From Brachymonas wangyanguii (GTDB taxonomy: Bacteria > Pseudomonadota > Gammaproteobacteria > Burkholderiales > Burkholderiaceae_C), in assembly GCF_045055315.1 (NCBI RefSeq), contig NZ_CP173677.1, forward strand, positions 1 to 64,000: a stretch of 64,000 bases of DNA, written 5' to 3'. Positions within the stretch are counted from its first letter, which is position 1. Every line of letters begins with the position of its first letter. A program made the translations under genes and the position numbers. Positions 1 to 7,945 of this stretch are shown here, one piece after another. Below the pieces are notes generated by a model. The model searched no databases. It had not been told where the DNA came from and saw only the letters and a list, made by a program, of their open reading frames with translations.

Positions 1-1401
1 ATGGACGTGCTGGCCCAGGAAGTGCCGCCGCAACAGTTCAACACCTGGCTCAAGCCGCTGCTGGCGCGCCCTGACGCCAACGGCAACGGGCTGGTGATCG
101 AGGTCGCCAACCGCTTCAAGCTGGACTGGATCCGCAGCCAGTTCCTGCAGCGCATGGAAGTGGTGCTGGAACAGCTGGCCGACCGCCCGGTGCCGATCGA
201 ACTGACGATCGCCGCCCGCGCCCCGCGCCCGGCGGTGGCACGCGCCGCCGTGATCCAGGCCGCACGCCAACAGCAGCAGGGAGCCGCGGGCCATGCCGCC
301 CCGGCACCGGTGCCGGACCTGGCCGTATCGATTCCGGTACTGGCAGCCGACCAGCTACCGGTCAGCCATGCCCCGCAATACGACTCCCGCCTGGATCGTG
401 ACCGCACTTTCGACAACCTGGTCGAAGGCAGCGCCAACCGCATGGCGCGCACCGCCGCGCTGCACGTGGCGAGCCAGCCCGGCATCAAGTACAACCCGCT
501 GTTCATCTATGGCGGCGTCGGCCTGGGCAAGACGCACCTGCTGCAGGCAGTAGGCAACCAGCTGCTGCAACAGGATCCACAGGCACGCGTGCTCTACATC
601 CACGCCGAACAGTTCGTGAACGACGTGGTCGCCGCCTCGCGCCGCAACTCCTTCGACGAGTTCAAGTCGCGCTACCACTCGCTCGACCTGCTGTTGATCG
701 ACGACGTGCAGTTCTTCGCCGGCAAGGAAAAGACGCAAGAAGAATTCTTCAACGCCTTCGAGGCGCTGCTGTCCAAAAAGAGCCACATCGTGATGACCAG
801 CGACACCTATCCCAAGGGCCTGGCCAACATCACGCAGCGCCTGGTGTCGCGTTTCGATTCCGGCCTGAGCGTGGCGATGGAGCCGCCGGGCCTGGAAATG
901 CGCGTCGCCATCCTGATGAACAAGGCGCAGGCCGAGGGCCAGGAGCTGTCCGAGGACGTCGCCTTCTTCGTCGCCAAGAACGTGCGCGCCAACGTGCGCG
1001 AACTCGAAGGCGCGCTGCAGAACATCCTCGCCTACTCGCGTTTCAGCGGCCGCGCCATCGACATCCAGCTGGTGCGCGAAGCGCTGCGCGACCTGCTGTC
1101 GATCAAGAACCGCCAGATCAGCGTCGAGAACATCCAGAAGACGGTGGCCGACTTCTACAAGATCAAGATCGCCGACATGCACAGCAAGAAGCGGCCGGCG
1201 CATATCGCGCGTCCGCGCCAGATCGCCATGTACCTGGCCAAGGAGTTGACGCAGAAGAGTCTGCCCGAGATTGGCGACATGTTTGGCGGGCGCGACCACA
1301 CCACCGTGCTGCACGCGGTGCGCAAGATCGCCAAGGAACGCAGCAACGACCAGGACCTGAACCAGCAGCTGCACGTGCTGGAGCAGACCATCAAGGGCTG
1401 A
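1..1401 (+). CDS. dnaA: Chromosomal replication initiator DnaA (5' end probably outside the window)
   Basis: DnaA binds DnaA boxes at oriC, melts the origin as an ATP-bound oligomer and helps load the helicase. The 466 residues visible carry part of domain I (residues 1-60), an Ala/Gln/Pro-rich linker (70-130), an AAA+ domain with Walker A GGVGLGKT (171-178) and Walker B LLLIDDVQFF, and a C-terminal DNA-binding domain with the signature GRDHTTVLHAVRKI. Relative to other betaproteobacterial DnaA proteins the N-terminus lacks about seven residues: the family usually has a short Trp-containing helix before the PQQF-TW motif. The ATG at base 1 is therefore either an internal Met or a genuinely shortened start. 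The next gene is DUF3422 on the opposite strand, not dnaN. Confidence 0.97.
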   Translation: MDVLAQEVPPQQFNTWLKPLLARPDANGNGLVIEVANRFKLDWIRSQFLQRMEVVLEQLADRPVPIELTIAARAPRPAVARAAVIQAARQQQQGAAGHAAPAPVPDLAVSIPVLAADQLPVSHAPQYDSRLDRDRTFDNLVEGSANRMARTAALHVASQPGIKYNPLFIYGGVGLGKTHLLQAVGNQLLQQDPQARVLYIHAEQFVNDVVAASRRNSFDEFKSRYHSLDLLLIDDVQFFAGKEKTQEEFFNAFEALLSKKSHIVMTSDTYPKGLANITQRLVSRFDSGLSVAMEPPGLEMRVAILMNKAQAEGQELSEDVAFFVAKNVRANVRELEGALQNILAYSRFSGRAIDIQLVREALRDLLSIKNRQISVENIQKTVADFYKIKIADMHSKKRPAHIARPRQIAMYLAKELTQKSLPEIGDMFGGRDHTTVLHAVRKIAKERSNDQDLNQQLHVLEQTIKG

Positions 1402-1425
1402 TTCCCGGCCCTGCCGCAGCCGCCC

Positions 1426-2835
1426 TCAGTGGCCGCCGATATCGTGCGAGAGCTTGTGGTGGATGCGCCGCGTCAGCCACCAGACCAGCAGCAGCACGAA
1501 GGGAATCGACACGCCAGCCACGGTTTCCGGTTGCCAGGGCAGCAGTCCGGCTCCCTTGGCCGCCTTGGCGGCATACAGCACCAGGCTCACCATGTAATAC
1601 GAGATCGCCGCGATCGACAGGCCTTCCACCGTGGTCTGCAAGCGCGTCTGCAGTTCCTGGCCACGCGTCAGCTTGTGCAGCAGCTGCTGGCTCTGCTGCT
1701 CGGCCGAGATATCGATGCGCGTGCGCAGCAGGCCGCTGCTGCGGCTGATGCGCTCGGACAGCGCGCTCAGGCGCTCCTCGGAGGCGGCTACCGTCGCCAT
1801 GGCCGGCGAGGTACGGCGCTGGATGAAATCGCGCATGCTTTGCGTGCCGCGGATCGGCTTTTCGCGCAACTCGTCCATGCGCGCACGCACCAGTGCAAAG
1901 TAGGCGCGGCTGGCCGAATAGCGCCAGGCGTGCTCGGCGGTGGCACGCTCGACGCTGGCGGCCAGCGCAATCAGCCGATCCAGCAGTTCCTCCTCGATCG
2001 CCTCGTCCTGCTTCATCTGGCCGGTGATGGTGACCAGCTCCTGCTCGGCCTGGTGCAGAAACGGACCGAGCTGCTTGGCCGTGGGCAGGCCGCGCAAGGC
2101 CATCAGGCGGTAGGTTTCGAGCTCCAGCAGGCGCAGCGCGATACGGCCGGCACGCTCGTCACTGGTGGCCTGCGGCGCCAGTACCAGCATGCGCTCGAAC
2201 CCATCCGGCCCAATCTGGAAGTCACTCAGGCCCCAGGAATGGCCCTGCCCCAGCTGCGCGCCAAACAGGCGCACTGGCTGCTGCGGGTCGCCATGCATGG
2301 CGGCAAACCAGCGGCGTGCGCGCTCCATGCGATCCTCCGTCTGCGCCGGATCCAGCTCGTCGTGCAGCATCCAGAGGTCGATGGCGGCAATCGTCTGGCC
2401 CGGAATACCGGCCAGCCAGCGCCGGATTTCCGGATCGATACCTGGCAGCTGCGGATCCAGTCCGGCACAGCAACCGGCCGGCAGCGGCAACAACAGCACA
2501 TAGCGCGTAAATTCGGTATGGCGCTCCCACTGCAGCACCTGGCTGGCCTGGCCGCTGCTGGCCGCCGACAGGCGCATGCGCGCAAAGCTGCTGGCCAGGT
2601 CGGCCTGCGTCAGGCCTGACTGGCCCGGCAGGGTCTGCAAGTGCGCCAGCTCCTGTTCGCGGCTGTTGTCGGCCGCATGCCGCACCGCCACATACAGCAC
2701 ACGGGCTGGCAGCGTGATCAGCGGCATCGGGCGCGCATGCACCTCGTCGTGCACGACACGGCGCAAGGCATCATCGGGGGGCGGGCGCAGCATGTCCATG
2801 GCAGGGATCAGGATGGTGGCGAGGGGAAAATCCAT
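1426..2835 (-). CDS. DUF3422 family membrane protein
   Basis: This 469-residue protein matches DUF3422 as I know it: an N-terminal region with DEVHARP, a long soluble alpha-helical part and two C-terminal membrane helices (about residues 410-430 and 440-460) followed by a short basic tail. The function is unknown. The central part (about 230-390) is rich in Glu, Gln, Arg and Leu and probably coiled-coil. The ATG at the stated start has no strong Shine-Dalgarno sequence; a second in-frame ATG lies 13 codons inside. The gene converges on dnaA with 24 bases between the stops and diverges from argS. Confidence 0.85.
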   Translation of the reverse strand: MDFPLATILIPAMDMLRPPPDDALRRVVHDEVHARPMPLITLPARVLYVAVRHAADNSREQELAHLQTLPGQSGLTQADLASSFARMRLSAASSGQASQVLQWERHTEFTRYVLLLPLPAGCCAGLDPQLPGIDPEIRRWLAGIPGQTIAAIDLWMLHDELDPAQTEDRMERARRWFAAMHGDPQQPVRLFGAQLGQGHSWGLSDFQIGPDGFERMLVLAPQATSDERAGRIALRLLELETYRLMALRGLPTAKQLGPFLHQAEQELVTITGQMKQDEAIEEELLDRLIALAASVERATAEHAWRYSASRAYFALVRARMDELREKPIRGTQSMRDFIQRRTSPAMATVAASEERLSALSERISRSSGLLRTRIDISAEQQSQQLLHKLTRGQELQTRLQTTVEGLSIAAISYYMVSLVLYAAKAAKGAGLLPWQPETVAGVSIPFVLLLVWWLTRRIHHKLSHDIGGH

Positions 2836-2934
2836 TCTAGCGCCTGTTGTCCCGAGGCATCATCCGCACCGGGCCTGTCCGCAAGACCCGCCGGCCACGC
2901 ACGGAATTGGCCAGCACCGTCGCAGGCACCCCTT

Positions 2935-2940
2935 TACAAT
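2935..2940 (+). promoter_or_regulatory. Putative -10 element of argS, seven bases before the ATG
   Basis: TACAAT matches the sigma-70 -10 consensus at five of six positions and ends seven bases before the argS ATG. No Shine-Dalgarno sequence precedes that ATG. If this is the real -10 box, transcription would start at or next to the A of the ATG and the mRNA would be leaderless. I see no good -35 box at 16-18 bases. Confidence 0.35.
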
Positions 2941-2947
2941 AGCCGCC

Positions 2948-4645
2948 ATGCTCCAAGTCAAACACGATCTGCTCGCCGCACTCGCGGCCGAGCTGGAAAA
3001 ACTCAGCCCCGGCGCCGGTGCGCGCGCCGCCTTCGAACTGCCCAAGCAGGCTGCCCATGGCGACTGGGCGACCAACGCCGCCATGCAACTGGCCAAGCCG
3101 CTCAAGCAGAACCCGCGTGCGCTGGGCGAACAGCTCAAGGCCGCGCTCGAGGCTCAACCGGCCTACCAGCAGTGGGTCGCCGCGATCGAGATTGCCGGCC
3201 CCGGCTTCCTCAACATCCGCCTCAAGCCCGAAGCCAAGCAGCAGGTGGTGCGCGAAGTGCTGGCCGCTGGCAGCGCCTTCGGCAGCCAGCCGGCCCGCGC
3301 CGACCAGGTGCTGGTCGAATTCGTCAGCGCCAACCCGACCGGCCCGCTGCACGTCGGGCACGGCCGCCAGGCCGCACTCGGCGATGCCATCTGCAACCTG
3401 CTCGCCAGCCAGGGCCTGCAGGTCACGCGCGAGTTCTACTACAACGATGCCGGCGTGCAGATCGACACCCTGACCAAGAGCACGCAGCTGCGCGCCAAGG
3501 GCTTCAAGCCAGGCGACGACTGCTGGCCGACCGATGCCGACAACCCGCTGGCGAAAAACTTCTACAACGGCGACTACATCCACGATATCGCCCAGGCCTT
3601 CCTGAACCGCGAGACGGTCAAGGCCGATGACCGCGAGTTCACCGCCAACGGCGATGTCGAGGACTACGACAACATCCGCCAGTTTGCCGTTGCCTACCTG
3701 CGCAACGAGCAGGACAAGGACCTGCAGGCCTTCCGCCTGCGCTTTGACAACTACTACCTGGAAAGCAGCCTGTATAGCAGCGGCCGCGTGGCCGATGCGG
3801 TGCAGAAACTGATCGACAACGGCCATACCTACGAGCAGGATGGCGCACTGTGGCTGCGCAGCACCGACTTTGGCGACGACAAGGACCGCGTCATGCGCAA
3901 GAGTGATGGCGGCTACACCTATTTCGTGCCGGACGTTGCCTACCACATCGCCAAGTACCAGCGTGGCTTCCACCAGGCGATCAACATCCAGGGCACCGAC
4001 CACCACGGCACCATCGCGCGCGTGCGCGCCGGCCTGCAGGCCGCCAACGTCGGCATTCCCCAGGGCTTCCCCGATTACGTGCTGCACACCATGGTGCGCG
4101 TGGTGCGTGGCGGCGAAGAGGTCAAGATCAGCAAGCGCGCCGGCAGCTATGTCACGCTGCGCGACCTGATCGAATGGACCAGTGCCGATGCCGTGCGCTT
4201 CTTCCTGCTGTCGCGCAAGCCGGATACCGAGTACACCTTCGACATTGACCTGGCGCTGAGCAAGAACAACGAAAACCCGGTCTACTACGTGCAATACGCA
4301 CACGCCCGCATCAGCTCGGTGCTGGCGCAATGGGGCGGCGATGTCGCCACGCTGGCCCAGGCCAACCTGGCCGCGCTGGATACACCGGCGGCACAGGCGC
4401 TGCTGGTCAAGCTGTCCCAGTATCCCGACATGCTGCGTGCGGCCGCGACCGATTTTGCCCCGCATGACGTGACTTTCTACCTGCGCGAACTGGCCTCCAG
4501 CTACCATAGCTACTATGATGCCGAACGCATCCTGGTAGATGACGAAGCCACCCGCACGGCGCGACTTGCGCTGGTTGCCGCCACGCGTCAGGTGCTGGCC
4601 AACGGACTGGCAATGCTGGGCGTGAGCGCCCCTGAAAAAATGTGA
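2948..4645 (+). CDS. argS: Arginyl-tRNA synthetase
   Basis: ArgRS charges tRNA-Arg with arginine using ATP, in the cytoplasm. The 565-residue product has the ArgRS N-terminal additional domain (about 1-95), the class I HIGH motif as HVGH at 135-138 inside a SANPTGPLHVGHGR block, and the second class I signature as KISKR at 393-397. A DALR-type helical anticodon-binding domain forms the C-terminus. The start is chosen because MLQVKHDLLAAL matches the family N-terminus; the frame stays open upstream but that part resembles nothing. No ribosome-binding site is visible. The order argS, SPOR protein, dsbA is common in Burkholderiales. Confidence 0.97.
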   Translation: MLQVKHDLLAALAAELEKLSPGAGARAAFELPKQAAHGDWATNAAMQLAKPLKQNPRALGEQLKAALEAQPAYQQWVAAIEIAGPGFLNIRLKPEAKQQVVREVLAAGSAFGSQPARADQVLVEFVSANPTGPLHVGHGRQAALGDAICNLLASQGLQVTREFYYNDAGVQIDTLTKSTQLRAKGFKPGDDCWPTDADNPLAKNFYNGDYIHDIAQAFLNRETVKADDREFTANGDVEDYDNIRQFAVAYLRNEQDKDLQAFRLRFDNYYLESSLYSSGRVADAVQKLIDNGHTYEQDGALWLRSTDFGDDKDRVMRKSDGGYTYFVPDVAYHIAKYQRGFHQAINIQGTDHHGTIARVRAGLQAANVGIPQGFPDYVLHTMVRVVRGGEEVKISKRAGSYVTLRDLIEWTSADAVRFFLLSRKPDTEYTFDIDLALSKNNENPVYYVQYAHARISSVLAQWGGDVATLAQANLAALDTPAAQALLVKLSQYPDMLRAAATDFAPHDVTFYLRELASSYHSYYDAERILVDDEATRTARLALVAATRQVLANGLAMLGVSAPEKM

Positions 4646-4655
4646 GCCCCAACGC

Positions 4656-5645
4656 ATGACCAAGGCAGTACAACACCGCATCCCCTCCCGCCCCCTGCGC
4701 CGCGCCCAGCGTGGCATCGGCCTGGTCGGCTTTATCGTCGGCCTGGTGGTCGGCCTGGCCGTCGCCCTGGGTGTCGCCGTCTATGTCACCAAGGTGCCCT
4801 CGCCCTTCAGCGACAAGAGCTCGGTGCGCACCACTGAACAACAGGCCGCCGAAGAAGAGGCGCTGAAAAAGTGGGACCCGAACGCCGGCCTGCAGCCGGG
4901 CAAGACCAAGCCGGCACCGGCTGAAGAGCCTGCCACCACGCAGGAAGAACCTGACACGGCAGCGCCGCAGGATGAGCCCGCCACCCCCGACGAACCGCCG
5001 GCAGCCGAACCCGAGCCGCGTAGCGAGCTGAAGCCCGACAGCAGCACCCCGCCGGCCGTGCTGGGTGATCGCGACCAGGAACTGGAGCAGGCACGCAAGG
5101 AAGCCGAAGCCAAGCTAGCCGCCGACAAGGCACGCGAGCAGGCCCGCGCCAAGGCGCGTGCCGAAGCAGAGGCGAAAGCCAAGGCTGACGCGGAAGCCAA
5201 GGCCAAGACCGATGCCAAGGCAAAAGCAGACGCCGCTGCCAAGGCCAAGGCTGACGCAGCCGCCAAAGCCAAGGCCGATGCTGCGGCCAAGGCCAACCAG
5301 TCCAACGATCCGATCGGTGCCCTGGTGGAATCCCGCACCAAGCCGGCAGCCACTCCGGCTCCGGCTCCGGCCCCCAAGCCGGCCCCGGCTCCGACCGCCA
5401 GCAACGAGCCTTTCGTCTATTTCGTGCAGGCCGGCGCCTTCCGCAATGCCTCCGAAGCCGATGCCCAGAAGGCACGCCTGTCGCTGCTGGGCATGAACCC
5501 GCGCGTCACCGAGCGTGATCAGGCTGGCCGTCCGATCTACCGCGTCCGCCTTGGCCCCTACAACAGCAAGGCCGATGCCGACAGCGCGCGCAACCGCCTG
5601 GAGAACGCCGGCGTGACCGCCGCCCTGGTGCGCGTGCAACGCTGA
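4656..5645 (+). CDS. SPOR-domain cell-division protein (FtsN/DedD-like)
   Basis: A 329-residue bitopic inner-membrane protein. A basic N-terminus is followed by one Gly/Val-rich membrane helix (about 22-44), an acidic Pro/Glu-rich linker (85-130), a strongly repetitive Ala/Lys segment built on KAKADA-like hexads (about 150-215), an Ala/Pro linker, and a C-terminal SPOR domain (about 250-329, with FVQAGAF and RVRLGPY). SPOR domains bind denuded septal peptidoglycan, so a role in division or septal cell-wall remodelling is likely by analogy with FtsN and DedD. The gene begins 10 bases after argS and is probably co-transcribed. Confidence 0.88.
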   Translation: MTKAVQHRIPSRPLRRAQRGIGLVGFIVGLVVGLAVALGVAVYVTKVPSPFSDKSSVRTTEQQAAEEEALKKWDPNAGLQPGKTKPAPAEEPATTQEEPDTAAPQDEPATPDEPPAAEPEPRSELKPDSSTPPAVLGDRDQELEQARKEAEAKLAADKAREQARAKARAEAEAKAKADAEAKAKTDAKAKADAAAKAKADAAAKAKADAAAKANQSNDPIGALVESRTKPAATPAPAPAPKPAPAPTASNEPFVYFVQAGAFRNASEADAQKARLSLLGMNPRVTERDQAGRPIYRVRLGPYNSKADADSARNRLENAGVTAALVRVQR

Positions 5646-5694
5646 TCCGCCCAGGCTGTTACACCCCCATACACCGGCAGCGGCACTTTCCGGA

Positions 5695-5722
5695 CGGGAA
5701 CCGATCAGAATCCAGGTTCCCG
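5695..5722. other. Inverted repeat between the SPOR gene and dsbA
   Basis: CGGGAACC (5695-5702) and GGTTCCCG (5715-5722) form a perfect 8-bp stem around a 12-base loop. No T-run follows on the plus strand, so it is not a convincing intrinsic terminator. It could stabilise or process the mRNA between the two genes. Confidence 0.4.
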
Positions 5723-5761
5723 CCCGACCGCTTCCGGGCAAGACCCACTGGAGACCACCTC

Positions 5762-6424
5762 ATGCAACGTCGCGAATTCACGCTTGCCGGCATCGCCGGT
5801 GCCACTGCCGCCGCTACCGGCCTGGCCACCCTGTCGCTGCCGGCGCAAGCCCAATCGGCCAGCGATTACACCGCTGGCAAGGACTACATGGTGCTGCGCA
5901 AACCGGCAGCCACCAGTGCCCCGGCCGGCAAGGTCGAGGTGATCGAGTTCTTCGGCTACTGGTGCCCGCACTGCAACAGCTTTGATCCCGAATTCAACGC
6001 CTGGATGAAGTCGGCCCCCTCCTTCATCCACTTCCGCCGCGTACCGGTCGCCTTCCGCCCGGAAATGGCACCGATGCAGCGCCTGTTCTATGCGCTGGAA
6101 GCCGTCGGCATGGTCGGCCGCATGCACGGCAAGGTGTTTGAGGCCTATCACAAGCAGCGCATCAACCTGACTACCGATGCCGCCATCCTGCAATGGGCCG
6201 CGCAGCAGCCCGAACTGAAGGACGGCCGCTTTGCCCAGGCCTACCAGTCCTTCGGCATGTCGGCCAAGCTGAACCAGGCCAACCAGCTGGTCGAGGCCTA
6301 TGCCATCGACGGCGTGCCTTCGCTGGGCGTGGCCGGCAAGTACTACCTGGACGGCCAGACCGCCAAGGGCCTGACGCGCGGCATCCAGATCGCCACCGCC
6401 CTGGCGACGCAGGAACGCCGCTGA
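5762..6424 (+). CDS. dsbA: Periplasmic thiol:disulfide oxidoreductase DsbA
   Basis: DsbA donates disulfides to proteins entering the periplasm and is reoxidised by DsbB. The 220-residue precursor has a signal peptide (about 1-31, ending in AQAQS), a thioredoxin fold with an inserted helical domain, the CPHC active site at residues 68-71 and a cis-proline loop in GVPSLG. The extreme N-terminus reads MQRREF, so the signal has a twin-arginine look although its h-region is long and ordinary. A GGAG-type ribosome-binding site lies about 10 bases before the ATG. The gene follows the SPOR gene and precedes lptA. Confidence 0.95.
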   Translation: MQRREFTLAGIAGATAAATGLATLSLPAQAQSASDYTAGKDYMVLRKPAATSAPAGKVEVIEFFGYWCPHCNSFDPEFNAWMKSAPSFIHFRRVPVAFRPEMAPMQRLFYALEAVGMVGRMHGKVFEAYHKQRINLTTDAAILQWAAQQPELKDGRFAQAYQSFGMSAKLNQANQLVEAYAIDGVPSLGVAGKYYLDGQTAKGLTRGIQIATALATQERR

Positions 6425-6443
6425 TTGCCTTCCACAGCCGGGC

Positions 6444-6474
6444 TTGCCCGGCCCGGTCCGCACCAGATTACAAT
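6444..6474 (+). promoter_or_regulatory. Possible sigma-70 promoter for lptA-lptB-rpoN
   Basis: TTGCCC (6444-6449) and TACAAT (6469-6474) are separated by 19 bases, slightly longer than ideal. A GCCGGGC/GCCCGGC inverted repeat (6437-6452) overlaps the -35 box. The predicted start site is about 12 bases before the lptA ATG. The call is from consensus matching only. Confidence 0.33.
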
Positions 6475-6494
6475 CGGTGCAGACTTTCTGCCCG

Positions 6495-7076
6495 ATGCCC
6501 ATGACACTCCTCACCAGTTCCCGGCTTCTTTCCCTGGCTGCAGCCTGCCTGCTGGCCGCGCCCGTGCTGGTGCAGGCCGAAACCGCCGACCGCTACAAGC
6601 CGCTGAACGTGGAAGCGGACGCCATGCAGTACAACGATGCCAGCAAGACCACCACCTTCACCGGTCGCGTGGTGGCCACCAAGGGCACCATCGTGCTGCG
6701 TGCCGGTACCGTGCGCGTGCAGCAGGATGCGCAGGGCAACCAGACCGTCACCCTGCTGGCCGGTCCGGGCGAACAGGCCCTGCTGCGCCAGAAGCGCGAT
6801 GGCCTGAACGAGTACATCGAAGCGCAGGCCAACGAGATGGTGCGCAATGACCGCACGCTGCAGACGCAGCTGATCGGCAATGCCCGCATCCGCCGCCTGG
6901 TCGGCTCCACCGTGGCTGACGAGGTCGTTGGCCACCGCATCACCTACAACGAGCTGAACGAGACCTATAGCGTGACAGGCGGTGCCTCCACGGCTACCGG
7001 TGCCGCCAATGCCGTTCCGGCAGGCCGCGTACGTGCCACCATCGTGCCGCTGAACCAGTCCGGGAGCCGTCGATGA
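6495..7076 (+). CDS. lptA: LPS transport periplasmic protein LptA
   Basis: LptA forms the periplasmic bridge that carries lipopolysaccharide from LptC at the inner membrane to LptD at the outer membrane. The product is about 193 residues: a signal peptide ending at LVQA, then a beta-jellyroll OstA-like domain beginning near KPLNVEADAMQYNDA and spaced by GRV, AGTVRV and NEMVRN strands. The start is one of two ATGs at 6495 and 6501; neither has a clear ribosome-binding site. LptC and KdsC, which usually precede lptA, are absent here; dsbA takes their place. The lptA stop overlaps the lptB start as ATGA. Confidence 0.92.
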   Translation: MPMTLLTSSRLLSLAAACLLAAPVLVQAETADRYKPLNVEADAMQYNDASKTTTFTGRVVATKGTIVLRAGTVRVQQDAQGNQTVTLLAGPGEQALLRQKRDGLNEYIEAQANEMVRNDRTLQTQLIGNARIRRLVGSTVADEVVGHRITYNELNETYSVTGGASTATGAANAVPAGRVRATIVPLNQSGSRR

Positions 7077-7840
7077 GCCAGGCTGCGGCAAGTGCCGATA
7101 CCAGCAAGTTGCAGGTACGCCAGCTGCAGAAGACCTATGGCAGGCGCAAGGTCGTGACCGATGTCTCGCTGGACGTGAGCACCGGTGAAGTGGTCGGCCT
7201 GCTCGGCCCCAATGGTGCCGGCAAGACCACCTCCTTCTACATGATCGTCGGCCTGATCCGTGCCGACGGCGGCCGCATCGCGATTGGCAACAAGCAGGTC
7301 GAGAACCTGCCGATCCACGAGCGCTCGCGCATGGGCCTGAGCTACCTGCCGCAGGAAGCCTCGATCTTCCGCAAGCTCAACGTCGAGGACAATATCCGCG
7401 CCGTGCTGCAGCTGCAGGAAGACGAGCGCGGCAAGCCGCTGGGCCGCAACGAGGTCGAGCAGCGCCTCAACGCACTGCTGGCCGACCTGAACATCGAGCG
7501 CCTGCGCAAGTCGCCGGCACTGGCGCTGTCCGGTGGCGAACGCCGCCGCGTCGAGATTGCGCGCGCCCTGGCCACGCAGCCGCGCTTCATCCTGCTCGAT
7601 GAGCCCTTTGCCGGCATCGACCCGATTGCCGTGCTCGACATCCAGCGCATCATCCGCTTTCTCAAGCAGCGCGGTCTGGGGGTGCTGATCACCGACCACA
7701 ACGTGCGCGAAACGCTGGGTATCTGCGACCACGCCTACATCATCAGCGAAGGCCGCGTGTTGGCCTCTGGCACGCCCAGCGATATCGTCGCCGATCCCGA
7801 TGTGCGCCGCGTCTATCTGGGCGAGAACTTCAGCATGTGA
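7073..7840 (+). CDS. lptB: LPS export ABC transporter ATPase LptB
   Basis: LptB is the cytoplasmic ATPase of the LptB2FGC complex, which extracts LPS from the inner membrane. The 255 residues contain Walker A GPNGAGKTT, a Q-loop in YLPQEASIFRKL, the signature LSGGERRRVEIARAL, Walker B FILLDEPFAGIDP and an H-loop in ITDHNVRET. These are the usual LptB forms. It overlaps lptA by four bases, so translation is likely coupled, and it is followed by rpoN as in most proteobacteria. Confidence 0.97.
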   Translation: MSQAAASADTSKLQVRQLQKTYGRRKVVTDVSLDVSTGEVVGLLGPNGAGKTTSFYMIVGLIRADGGRIAIGNKQVENLPIHERSRMGLSYLPQEASIFRKLNVEDNIRAVLQLQEDERGKPLGRNEVEQRLNALLADLNIERLRKSPALALSGGERRRVEIARALATQPRFILLDEPFAGIDPIAVLDIQRIIRFLKQRGLGVLITDHNVRETLGICDHAYIISEGRVLASGTPSDIVADPDVRRVYLGENFSM

Positions 7841-7892
7841 TGCGCATCTGCTGACAACTGCCTTTATCTGCATGCCATCTGTCCTGTTATCC

Positions 7893-7943
7893 GTCACCTG
7901 CCTCGCGTCAGGTGACATCGCCGGCAGCCACCCGGAAGCCGGC
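7893..7943 (+). promoter_or_regulatory. Two tandem hairpins in the leader of rpoN
   Basis: GTCACCTG (7893-7900) pairs perfectly with CAGGTGAC (7909-7916). Just downstream GCCGGC (7920-7925) pairs with GCCGGC (7938-7943), which ends two bases before the rpoN ATG. The only Shine-Dalgarno-like bases, GGAAG, lie in the loop of the second hairpin. Neither stem has a T-run. A role in rpoN translation is inferred, not shown. Confidence 0.45.
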
Positions 7944-7945
7944 TG

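Noticed and set aside
2837..4717. A 626-codon open frame on the minus strand opposite argS, and other long antisense frames such as 12254-13504, 32254-35193 and 60789-63248 (plus strand)
   Set aside because: They lie exactly opposite clear genes and their products are His/Gln/Arg-rich without domains, as expected from GC-rich codon use read in reverse.
5150..5300. Direct DNA repeats that might be a CRISPR-like array
   Set aside because: They are codon-level repeats of the Ala/Lys-rich segment in the SPOR gene, with no unique spacers.
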